NCBI GenBank assembly: GCA_039519185.1
Contig: CM076848.1
Coordinates: 30,609,917 to 30,673,916, forward strand
Direction: 5' to 3'
DNA length: 64,000 bases
DNA from: Astragalus membranaceus
Taxonomy: Eukaryota > Streptophyta > Magnoliopsida > Fabales > Fabaceae
The position numbers were made by a program, and so were the translations under genes. The notes under the pieces are model-generated. The model did no database searches, had not been told where the DNA came from, and saw nothing but the letters and a program-made list of their open reading frames with translations. Of the stretch, positions 46,701 to 57,528 are shown in pieces (within the stretch, counting starts at the first letter, position 1; each line of letters opens with the position of its first letter).

Positions 46701-46877
46701 AAAACATGGCATGAAAAGAAGAATATTATTTTTCTCAAAAAATAAATAAAATATTTTTTTGATGTTTAAAACTCATAGCAATAAAAACAAAAAAATAATA
46801 CATGACATAAAAAAAAGATTATTATTTTTGATAAATAAAATCTCTCAATTATGATCGGACAAAATTAGGGTATTACA
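43703..46877 (-). repeat. 5' LTR of the Ogre-like element
   Basis: 3,175 bp, nearly identical to 34991-38163. The main length differences are in homopolymer runs (for example the C-run near 46603-46613). Confidence 0.92.
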
Positions 46878-48759
46878 AATATCTTCTCCAGAAGATGTCA
46901 GAGCTCTTTCGTTTAAGCGCTCCTACATTAAAATTAACCAACATTCCATTTGAAACATAAATGCTAAGTAAAATTATAGTTAACATTCAATAAAAAAAGA
47001 AAATAATAAATAACAATTATACTTACACTCTTTTCTTTAGCCTCTTGTGTGACAAATGATCCATCTTTTTTTTTGTGAGCAACATCATACATCTCTACTC
47101 GCCCAAAAGACCGCCCAGTTTGAGTTTCCTAACAAATTATATCAGTTTAGTAACATCAAATAATATTGAATTTTAATTATAGAATTCAACAACACTTTAA
47201 AGAAACAAATACCAATTCATGTCTTTTCCGGGCATATGTTTTCGACCCAAGTGTATGAGTAGTCGTTTGCTTAGCCCGATTTTCCCTATTAATTTCACAA
47301 ATTTCCTGCATTATTAAATCAAACAATTAGTAAATGATGACTCTTATCAAAACATTCTCAACACATCATATCTTACCATAGTTTCAGTTGATAATCGATA
47401 TTCCAAAAAACTTGCCCACTGATCTTTAGGGATGCCATCAGGGCGAAACTCAAGATTTTGCTCCCAGCTACGAGTGTCATCATAAAATTCGTTAAACAGT
47501 AGACAACGGGTGTCTTTCCATTTCTTTCCTATACTCCCCAATATGAACTTCTTGCGACACTCATCGAGTAGGAATACTTTCTACAATAGGCAAATTAAGT
47601 TTTGGTAAGCATTATATACCTATCAGTTTACTTTGAACAACTAATTTCAGAACTTCATAATAGCAACAACAATAATAATGACCCTTTTCTCTTTCAGCCA
47701 TATATAAATGAATAATGTTATATTTATAGTTCATACCTTTATCATCTTGTTCCACACATCGGTCTTGAGGTCATTTGGAACCTTTGGCCATCTCACATAA
47801 CTAATAGGGAGGATATCATAGCTTGCTCCAATAGCTCCTAAATAGCCCCCCAAAAGACCAGCAGCATATCCAATTGGTTGACCCTCTCGATTCCAATCTA
47901 AGATCACTTTCTTCTCACTAGGAAACGAAAACAAGTCTTTAACTCTTAAACGCTCTTCTTTAGGTTCTCCATCCCCAACTGAATATAAAGTAAAACAAAA
48001 AATGGAAATTAAAAATTATAACTTAATAGGAATTATTAATTAATCCAAACTAATAAGAAGTAAATTGTATACCAATGACATTAACTGGCCAACATTTATT
48101 GGGCTTTTTCTGGTCAGTGGGTACAAAACTTCCATCTTCATTGTCTAGGAAATTTTCAAAGTCAAAAGATGGGTCAAGATCATCTAGAGGATCACTTTGT
48201 GGTGACACGTGAGATGCACTTTGAGTCATGTTTTGAGCATTATCTGGAACTTGGACAGGTGCAGATTGGGTTCTAGGAGTAAACCTCTTTTTCTTAGCCA
48301 TTCCTGCAAAACCATATTTAGATGTAAGAGAATATGAAATTACAGTAAAAATAGTCAACGGGATTGAAATGTTTCATTTGATGACACAAGCTTATCAAAT
48401 CTCTGATAATAATTTAACAATGAATGCATCTTAAAGAAAATGCCTAACCAATTGAGTCAAATAATTACCTCAACTGCTGCTTTTTTCCTAGTATGCTGAA
48501 AGTTAAACATCAATAGGAACCATGTTCCAATATAAGTGGGCAGAATCAAATAATAAACAATAAAAAAAGTATCCTGTCCTTACATAAAGGTGTTTGATTA
48601 TTCCCAACAAAAACCTATGCTAATTAAGAAAGGATATGTCCTTCACAAACATTCAAAAGGGAAACTTTTCCAAAAGAGAATGTAATAATAATGTTGTCAT
48701 TACAATCACACATCATACAAAACATAAATGAAAGACAATATGTTGTGCACCGGTCTTTG

Positions 48760-51700
48760 TTATGTAACCATGTTGTCATTACAATCATCAACATTTTCAT
48801 TCAAGGTTGATCTTCGAGGATCATCATCATCCAGATCAGCTCTTGCTAATTGTATGTATGTTGTATCATCGGGGAAAATTTGCTCTAAGTTTTGTGCTTC
48901 ATGAACCTCATTAGACATCATTATCTCTTCATTATCTTCACCCATGTCATACAAGTCTCTTGGCTTCAAATGAATAGGTATGCTCCATCCGTTTTCTTTC
49001 TCATCATCTACATAATAAACCATTTGCGCTTCCGATGCTTTGATATATGGTTCATCACTTTCAAGGACACCGGTATCTCTTAGCCTCAAAAAGTTGATTG
49101 AGGTAAAACCCAAATTATCTTTTTTCATGCCTCTAGAAGTAGTGGTATTAGCCCATTGACATTTAAATAAAGTAACAGTAAATACGCCATTATAGCTAAG
49201 CTCAATGATGTCTATTAATTTACCATAGTAAGGTACCCCTCCAAACCTCATTTGAGTATCACGGTTACTTGAATAACTTCTAGTTCCAAATGTGCAAAAA
49301 ACCCCACTATTTTGAGTTTTTAATCTTTCATCTCGTTCCAAGGTTCGAAATTTATATCCGTTGACATTATATGCAGTGAATCTTCTAGCTTTGTCAATAG
49401 GACCTCTAGCAAGCCAAGGAAGAACATCTTTATCTGGTTCAACAAGATTGTCCATCTCTTTAAAAATCTGAAATAAGAATTTTGTTGTTTTAGTCATATG
49501 CATATTAGCAATACACATGCAACATACACCTGGAATCAAGTGAATTTTTGCTTACATGATTAGAGAACCAGCTAACGAACTCTCTATGGACCTTCTTGTC
49601 TATCTCAGTAGTACTCCTTGTGCGACCCCTTAATTGTCTCCGGACAATTTCTCTATATTCCCTATATAGGTTAAATTTAATAGACGTACTAAAGGATAAT
49701 TTAGATACTTAAATTTCATCAAGTACTTACTGGAGATAGGGATCAACTACAGAGCAGTTGGTTAGCACATGTCGATGAGCTTGTAACTTTTCAGTGGATG
49801 TAAGCGTGAAGTGTGAACAACCACCAACAGGTTTTCCTTCTTGCGGGAACAATTCATCTATTCGTGTTTTAGGTTGTATATCACAAGGTTCGTCATCTAC
49901 ACGACCAACTCGATTCCATCTTGTCTCAATATCATCAAGACACCTTGAACAGAATGTTAAGATCTCTTGCATTAGGTATCCTTCTGCTATAGAGCCTTCT
50001 GGTCGCGCCTGTTTCGTACATAGGATTTCAATGATCCTAAGTACCTATCAAATCATAACGAGATTTATTAATATAATCATCCAAATCATTATTTAATTTA
50101 AAATGACACGAAAGTTACCTCTCAATAGGATACATCCATCGATAATGTACCGGGCCTCCAAGCTTAGCTTCTTCAACAAGGTGAACAATTAGGTGAACCA
50201 TCACAGTGAAGAATGAAGGGGGAAATAACATTTCCATGTGGCATAAAGTGAGCACAACATCATGTTGCATTTTGTCTAAAGTTGAAACGCTCAACACTTT
50301 ATCACATAGTTGCCTAAAGAATGAGCACAATTCATTTAAAACTGTCGATACCTCTTTAGGCAATCCTACTCGCATGGCCAGCGGTAGAAATTGCTCTACT
50401 AATACATGACAGTCGTGACTTTTTAGCATCCCATTCAGCCGAAGGTTGTCCACATCAATGCACCTAGAAAAGTTGCTCGAATAACCATCTGGCACCGCGA
50501 TATTCTTTAAAGTTGTTAAAAAAGACTTCTTTCCTTGTTTAGTCATTGTATAAATTGCTAGAGGATACTTTCCATTTTCATCTGGCCAAAGATCATGCCT
50601 AAAGCCCATTGATTGTAGGTCTCTTCGAGCACCAATGTGATCTTTTGACTTTGCACTATCATTTAGCAGGGTATAAATAATATTGTCGCACACATTCTTC
50701 TCGATATGCATAACATCAAGATTATGACGTAACAAATTATGCTCCCAATATGGAAGCTCAAAAAATATACTTTTCTTTTTCCATTGTTGAGTACCATCTT
50801 GCAAGGTACGTCCATCACCACGTGATCTTTTTCCCCTTCCACTTGTTTCAGCTGTTTGACCAAAGGTGACATTGATATTCTTAACTTGTTCAAGGATTTC
50901 AGAACCAGATAAAAGTTTAGGTGGTTTGCGCATATCTTGTTCTCCATTAAACCAAATCCTATTCAGTCTAAATCTGTGTTTGTGATCGAGAAACCTACGG
51001 TGACCCATAAAACACCACTTCCTACTATGTGGCAAGCGGCAAGGAATAGAGTCAAAGTTACAAGTTGGACAAGCTCGTCCGGTATATGTGTTCCACCCGG
51101 AGAGAGTTCCCAACCCAGGAAAATCACTAATCGTCCACATCAAAGCTGCGTGCAATTTGAACATCTCTCGAGTTGAAGCATCATAAGCTTCTACACCATC
51201 GTGCCATAACTCCTTAAGCTCTTTAACTAAAGGTTGCATGTAAACATCTATATTATTTCCAGGCATTTTTTTACCAGGGATTATCGTTGAAAGGATAAAT
51301 GATGTCGACTTCATACAGACCCATGGTGGGGTGTTGTAAGGTATGAGAATAATTGGCCAAATGCTATAACTTGTACTTAAATTACCAAATGGATTAAAAC
51401 CGTCCGTAGCTAATCCAAGGCGAACATTACGTGGATCTGATGCAAATGACATGTTTGTTGAGTCAAATGTCTTCCAAGCCTTTGAATCTCTTGGATGTCT
51501 CATCATGCCATCACTGTTATTATCCACGGCATGCCATCTCATATCCTCAGCTGTCTTTGAAGACAAAAACAATCTCTGCAAGCGCGGTTTAAGAGGAAAG
51601 TAACGAAGAACTTTTGCAGGCACCTTCTTCTTACTAATTCCATCATTGGATGCCTCAACCCCACCATCTTTTGTCCTGGATTTCCATCTGCCCTTGTTAC

Positions 51701-52442
51701 ATACTTTACATGTTTGCCTATATTCATCTTCACCCCAATACAACATACAATTATTTGGACATGCATGTATCTTTTGACAATCCAAACCAAGCTTCGATAT
51801 AGTTTTCTTTGTCTCATAGAATGAACTTGGAATTTTTGCATGCTCAAATGCATCATTTAGTAGTTCTAAGATCATTGTCAAAGCCTTATCGGTCATCCCA
51901 CAAAGGCATTTGATATGATACAACTTCACTATAAAAGCAAGTTTAGAATACTTTGTGCACCCTTCATACAAAGGCTGCTCTCCATCTCTAGCTAATTCAT
52001 AAAATTCTCTAGCTTCCCTCCCTTCTTGAGATACATTTGGAGTCACTCTTTCCCCTTGTGTGGTGTCTTCATTTGTATCATCTCCAAGATGCCTATCAAC
52101 TCCAAAAGCATCGTTAATGATATTCTGAATTGGATCTTGAACGACCACAGTTTCTTGTGCCACATTTGGTACATTTCCACTTGCAACATGAGTAGTGTGT
52201 CCTTGGTCGGACTCCCCATGAAATAACCAAGTAGTGTATCCTCTTGGGAATGGTTTACAAACTAAATGTTCATACACATCACGCCTAGTTTGGCGTCTTC
52301 CAAAACCACACAAGGAACAAGGACATTTTATTTTGCCATCAACGGCAGTACGTTCATAAGCAAATTGAATAAATCCCCGAACCCCTTGCTTATACTCACG
52401 TGAACCTTGTGGCATTGTAATCCATGACTTATCCATTGTCAT
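48760..52442 (-). pseudogene. CACTA TNP2-type transposase gene, one-base frameshift
   Basis: This gene encodes the catalytic transposase of En/Spm-type elements. Exons (high to low): 52442-50119, 50044-49731, 49661-49556, 49467-48760. Start MTMDKSW at 52442, just after a plausible intron acceptor. Domains in order: N-terminal transposase-associated zinc region (KCPCSLCGFGRR), Transposase_21/TNP2 core (LGLATDGFNPFG, LWHDGVEAYDAS, FPGLGTLSGWNTYTGRACPTC), DUF4218 (LNGMLKSHDCHVLVEQFLPL to HYRWMYPIER, continuing YLGSLKSYVRN) and DUF4216 (MRFGGVPYYGKLIDIIELSY, KCQWANTTTSRG, NLGFTSINFLRL). In exon 2 the frame shifts by one base near 50009, between YVRN and ARPEGSIAEGYL; the rest is open. The lesion probably inactivates this copy. 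Confidence 0.87.
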
Positions 52443-54748
52443 ACAATCTTGTTTCTGAATTAAGAAATATGAAACAAGACATAAAATACTCAACAATAAA
52501 GGAACTACAAGTTAATATAATCTGGAACATTTATATAGGATCATTGGTAACATAAAAACTCAAAGAACTAATGTAATAGTGATGAACAATTATAGTCGCT
52601 TTTAGCCACTTATGATTATGGTTGGGTAAATACTAATTAAGCTCACATTGTTGCAAACACACAGTTGCAAAGTAAATGTTAATGATAACACAACAATACA
52701 CAACAGAACATTCTCACTAAGCATAAGACATCAAAACTATAAATCAGAATAGTTCTAATTAATTGCAGTAGAGCTATTTGATTTTGGATGCTGGATTCTA
52801 ATTGTGCAGATGCTTGAATCTATTTGCTTAGGTTTAATTGTACAGAAATGGTCAATCTGTTTGCTATATATAACAAATGCTTGAGAAGTCTAACTGAGCA
52901 AACAGATTCAGGGACAACTAGTGTGTCATGTGGGATTCAGTACCAATTAAAACTCATAGAATTCAGCATTCAATACCAAAACTTATCATATAATTAAAAT
53001 TCAACTAATAATCCAGAATTCAACTCAAGTAGAGGCATAAAAAGCAGGGGAATTTTCTAGTCCAACATGCAAAGTAGAGGCATAAAAAGCAGGGGAATTT
53101 GGACACAACGAAACATTTTAAAGATATGATAAAACTTACTAAAAAGTAGATTGCAAACATAAAAAAAAAAACTAATTTGAAAGATATGCTAAAACTTACA
53201 AGTGAAGTGATGTTAACTCGGCTTTCTATACGAGTCAGAAATTGCCACAAAATCACAAACCCTAATCCCCCCTTCCAGTGCAGCAACAAACATACACCCT
53301 GTGAATATGACCAGAAGAGAAAACAAGAAGAGACTTTAGCATTGACATACATTACACATACACCAAAAGAGCAATTAGCTTAGGATTGCAATAGCCTAAC
53401 ATTACTTACATCATCACTTTAGAAAAACTCAAAAATAGAAACTACGATGTTATTATCCTTAACATTCATCACCAAAAATAAAGTACACAAATTCAAGCAA
53501 TAGTCTGTCTTATTTTTCTCCATTGACTTTTAGCAAAGATATTATAGAAAATATGGTGCTCGCAAGAGAAAGCTATTACAAAAGAATGAATGAAAAAAAT
53601 GAAAACCTTATGAGCAGCTTAGAGGTTAGATATCAGCAGGTAATCATACTCCATAGTTTTACTTTCTTGTACAACTCACTTTTAACTTCTATTTACTTTC
53701 ATTTGTTTAAGAGAAAAGAAGGGGGTTGCAATTTGCAAGGCTATAAATTTAAGATACTCTTACAAGCACCAATGAAAAATCAATGGAAGAAGAAATACAG
53801 AAAAGACATCCGATTTTTTAAAAAACTGCAAATAAATCCATTTAAAACAAATATAGGTTAAAATAAAGTACACAAATTCCACACTTCAAACTCCACAGAC
53901 TTTTCCAACTAAAGTGGCATTAGCAGCTAGTTACCACAAGCAGCAAACTAAAATCAAAACAGTATGCTAATTATTCCCTACTAGTAGCAAATTAAAATCA
54001 AAACAGTGAAGCTTTACATTCTTTAAATCAAACCAAATCAGAGCAAATAAACATCGTTCTTTAAAATCAGGTCATAAAAAAGCAAAGCAGTGAACTCCAA
54101 ACCCTAAAATCTCAGAGAAGCCTTATATCTACAAGGGTAAAAATGAAGAAAACGAAACACAGAATAAAGCAACATTAACGTGAATACAATTTCACATCAT
54201 TAACACACACCTTTGCAATTGCAACCTCAATCTCTTCTTTAGATTGATTAAAATAGGGTATGAAGAAAACAAATGGAATAGAAAGAGGTTGACGGTGGCG
54301 TGAATATTTAACCATGAGAAATAGAAAGAGAGGAAGAAAAAAGATGAACCTGGTGTAGGTGTGGCGGTGGCGAGAGATTTCGAGAGGTTGACGGTGGCGT
54401 TTGACGATGAGAGGTTCGCGGTGGCGTTTGACGATGATGAGAGGTGACTGTGAGAGGTGTGCGCGAGAGGAAGACGACTGTGAGAGGCGCGAGAGGAAGA
54501 CGACTGTGAGAGGCGCGAGAGCGATGAGAGGCGCGAGAGCGAGGCGATGAGAGGAAGACGATGAGAGGTTGTCAGGTTGGCGATGGAGTTTGCGACTGAG
54601 AGGAGCAACGATCTGATTAGGTTTCGCACTGTTAGTTTTTTATTTTATTTTTTATTTTTAACTTATAAAATGAAATATTTTTTAGAGGGAGGGAATTTTT
54701 GTTTGACCAAAAAAAAGAGAGGGAGAGTTGGAGGACGAATATTTTACA
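52443..54748 (-). other. 5' region of the CACTA element
   Basis: Upstream of the transposase on its coding strand; likely promoter and leader with at least one intron (an acceptor TTCAG lies just before 52456). At about 54360-54600 a GC-rich GAGAGGCGCGAGAG-type repeat creates a Ser/Arg/Leu-rich ORF (54192-54629) that I regard as non-coding. Confidence 0.5.
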
Positions 54749-54937
54749 AACCGCCGCAGATTAAGCGAACAACCGCCGCCGCTTGAGTTTAAAACCAAAC
54801 CGCCGCAGAATATAAAATAACCGCCTCCATATTCGTATTAGCTGAGGCAGTTAGTTTAACCGCCGCACAAACCGCCGCCAAATAATAACCGGCGGCGGTT
54901 TTCTCAGAACCGCCGCAGAATATCCGCCGCCGGTTGA
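54749..54937. repeat. CACTA subterminal repeats (right)
   Basis: About eight AACCGCC/GGCGGTT heptamers in 190 bp. The same motif as at the left end, mostly in inverted orientation. Confidence 0.85.
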
Positions 54938-54956
54938 CAAATTTCTTGTAGTGGAT

Positions 54957-57201
54957 GCAGCCCCAACAGTGGGCATAATGCATGTGGTACCAATACAACC
55001 TCCTTTAAACATGGGTCGAAGCCCCAACCTCCTTAAACATGGGCCGAAGCCCCAACCTCCTTAAACATGGGCCGAAGCCCCAACCTCCTTAAAACAATCA
55101 TGCAAATGAAGTGTAATGCAACACCATGCTAATGCACCAAAACACAACCAGCAACAACCGCCTTAAACATCATATCGACATCAAATAATACTAACAACAT
55201 CGTACGAGCACAACCTCCCATTACTCTAGGCCAAAGCCTCAACCTCCTTTAAATTCTAAGTACAACCTCCTATCACTCGACAACCTCCTTTAAATGCAAA
55301 ACCTAAGACAACCACCCATTTATGATTCGGGAGGACCACCTCCTTTAACGACACCAAAAACAACCACCTTTAATGACTTCAAAAGCAACCACCTTTAATG
55401 ACTTTCAAAAGCAACCCCGACACCCGAACACCGGGACATCAATCACTAAATACCGGGAGTACCGAAAACCACCAGAGACACCCGGCGACACCAAGGGCGT
55501 CAACACATCAAGACAGTGCCAAGGACATCACTTTTTCAAAAGGGCAATTTCACCAACATGCCGGAGACACGACAACGTTTCCCAAAACGACAACACACAC
55601 TAGTTCACTCAAACCTCAGTAATTTTCCAGAAAAATAATACTTGCTGCCCAAAAATAGAATATTCAGATGGGCCTCTGAATAAGCTTTCCAAAACATCTC
55701 GGAACGTCCCGATCGGACTCCCGAGTCAAAAGATATTTAGAAAACAAATTTGGGAACAACAGCGACACCCTGGGCTACGCGAACACGGAAGCCAGAATTC
55801 GGCGAATTAGTTAAAATAGTAAACGACATCGGATTTCAACAAACGACCCCTCTACAGAAACCTGAGAATGTGTAGTTCCTGACTATGGTTTTCTTTTTTC
55901 GAAACAATGAGCCAATTAGTACAGTTTCAACAAACAAGTATCAGGGTTCAGAAAACGGAACCGCCACCATGACCTAACTTGTGGCACCTCTAGAATGATC
56001 AAAACTCAACCAAAAGACATGGGGTTTGTGCCCAAACGAAGGAAATTGAATCTAGTTTTCAAAGAGACAGGAACCATTCAAAACTGAGTTCAGATGAAAA
56101 CGTTATAACCGAAATACCGAACCTAGTCACAGAATTACTCCAGGATATTTTCCTAAATTGTGATACCTATATCTCGAGCCACACGACTCCAATTTCAATC
56201 AAACCAGTGCCAAATTAAAGATAAATAAGTCTAGTTTCTAAAATAGTAAACCACACAATTTTTGGACCACCTGAACAGACGTAGCATCAAAAAGAACGAA
56301 CCTGTATCCAGAATTTCCCAACAGTAAGTTTTAACACCATAATTGCACAATTAACACCAAATTAATTCACCAATTCTGCTACAGTAACCGAAAACACCAA
56401 AATACACCAATTTTATATGTAATCCACAAGAATTCTAGGAACCAATAAATCACCAATTATTTCCAGCCACACGTATTCAAGATCCACCCAAGAATCAATT
56501 TCAACAATTCAAATCAAGATCCATGAACATCATATACATAGCAAGGGTCCAATTAATTTTCAAGATTCAATAACATAACAACACATTATTTAACACCATC
56601 AATATATATTCAGCCACTTTAAACAAACATCAAACATGCAAGAAACATCATAGATCTATCCCCACATAGTACCCATCATGTAAACCCATTAGGTTAGAGA
56701 ATCCCCCCTTACCTCTTAGTTAGATGAGCACTAAACCTCTTTGATCAAGCACCAATGAAATTCGTAGCTCTCCTCCTTCTTAGACACCAACAAGTTCCTC
56801 TTCTCTTCTCCTTGAGCCACACGAACCCTCTCTCTTCCCTCTTCTTGAAGTTTCGCCTCCCTCTCTCAAGCTTGCCTCCCTCTTTCTAATTTCTCCTAAG
56901 CTACGTGAATGCCTACTCTAAAACCCTAGGTTGGCTTCATGTAACATGCCTATGTCATGGATCCATGATCCATGGGTTTTTCCCTCATCACTTAACCCAA
57001 TTGGATAGTTTAATGGTAGCACCTCCTAATTAACTAAGTGAACCCCTCCACTGAATAAATACCTCCTCAATTATATCTTCTACTAATTAAACCACCCATT
57101 ATTATTCATATCACCCAAATCCTATTTTATTAATTAAATTCTACCACCTAAACCTCATTTAATTAATTAAATAAACAACCTAATATTTTTGGGCTGTTAC
57201 A
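54957..57201 (-). repeat. LTR-A, right segment
   Basis: Continues LTR-A after the CACTA insertion. It has a 16-bp insertion relative to LTR-B/C near 55120 and is one base shorter in the minisatellite. The 27-28-bp tandem repeat CCTTAAACATGGGCCGAAGC... (about 55005-55090) is present three times, as in LTR-B and C. Confidence 0.93.
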
Positions 57202-57528
57202 ACTCTCCCCCACTTGAATAAATTTCGTCCTCGAAATTTTTTCTTGCTAAAGTCGGCACTCTCCCACTAACCAACCGCATACAAGTTCACACAACAAGAA
57301 GCTATAACAACACTACAACAAGCACACAAAGTTCACACACGGAAATGCAATACAACACACAGTACCAGTAGGGGCATCTCCCCCATTAGTTCACTTACCA
57401 TTAGCAACTCTTGGCCTTCCTGCAACACAAATATTGGTCAGCACTTAAAAGACAACAGTTGGTCGTACACCGACACAACGACTCGACGACTTGGCCGGAC
57501 GGATCAACCATTGCTCTGATACCACTAA
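57202..57528 (-). other. Interior 1 of the three-LTR element
   Basis: 327 bp, no ORF. Minus-strand order: primer-binding site TGGTATCAGAGC (RC of 57513-57524), unique sequence, then CGAGGACGAAATT and the polypurine tract AAGTGGGGGAGAGT (RC of 57202-57215). Appears identical to interior 2. Confidence 0.9.

Larger units (their letters stand above)
34991..46877 (-). mobile_element. Ogre-like Ty3/gypsy element with deleted pol
   Basis: 11,887 bp with duplication AATAT (34986-34990 and 46878-46882). LTRs of 3,173 and 3,175 bp begin TGTAGCGACC and end GGTATTACA. Minus orientation follows from the primer-binding site at 43681-43700 (TGGCGACTTCACTGGGGATT on the minus strand), the purine tract at 38164-38178 and the reading frames. 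The 5.5-kb interior contains an intact gag (42725-41082), only the end of integrase/pol (40462-39970), and a 3' untranslated region with a 102-bp tandem repeat. Protease, reverse transcriptase and most of integrase are gone. The LTRs differ by roughly ten substitutions by eye, so insertion was recent. Confidence 0.9.
33174..48301 (-). pseudogene. CACTA TNPA-like gene (PF03004-type plant transposase), split by an LTR element
   Basis: Start ATG at 48301 (MAKKKRF). Reconstructed exons (high to low): 48301-48073, 47978-47737, 47580-47377, 47305-47213, 47128-47027, 46922-46878 joined to 34985-34695, 33256-33174. All junctions are GT-AG. Features resemble the Ptta/En/Spm plant transposase family PF03004: WNREGQPIG, ILPISYVRWPKVP, FLLDECRKKFILGSIGKKWK, RSFGRVEMYDVAHKKKDGSF and ERLNERALTSSGEDI. 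Then, across the insertion, VEVFGKEHPGRMRGMGYGV is followed by a Glu/Leu coiled coil (ALETEVAKVRTLEEQVAFL). In En/Spm, TNPA-type proteins bind subterminal repeats and help excision. The frame is interrupted only by the 11.9-kb insertion; no other lesion is visible. Confidence 0.8.
32443..54953 (-). mobile_element. CACTA (En/Spm) DNA transposon, 22.5 kb including a nested LTR element
   Basis: The terminal inverted repeats are CACTACAACAA (left) and CACTACAAGAA (right, reversed), with 3-bp target duplication GAT (32440-32442 and 54954-54956). Both subterminal regions are packed with GGCGGTT/AACCGCC motifs (about 15 at 32460-32840, about 8 at 54749-54937), as expected for transposase-binding repeats. 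Two minus-strand genes are present: TNP2-type transposase (52442-48760) and a TNPA-like gene (48301-33174), the latter split by the Ogre-like element 34991-46877. Without that insert the element is about 10.6 kb, a normal size for an autonomous CACTA. Confidence 0.95.

Noticed and set aside
54192..54629. 145-codon Ser-rich minus-strand ORF near the CACTA right end
   Set aside because: Made of GAGAGGCGCGAG-type repeats in the probable leader; no domain.
55373..55622. ORFs of 74-76 codons repeated in each copy of the three-LTR element
   Set aside because: They sit in LTR sequence, in the opposite direction to the element, and match no known family; repetition simply follows the LTR copies.
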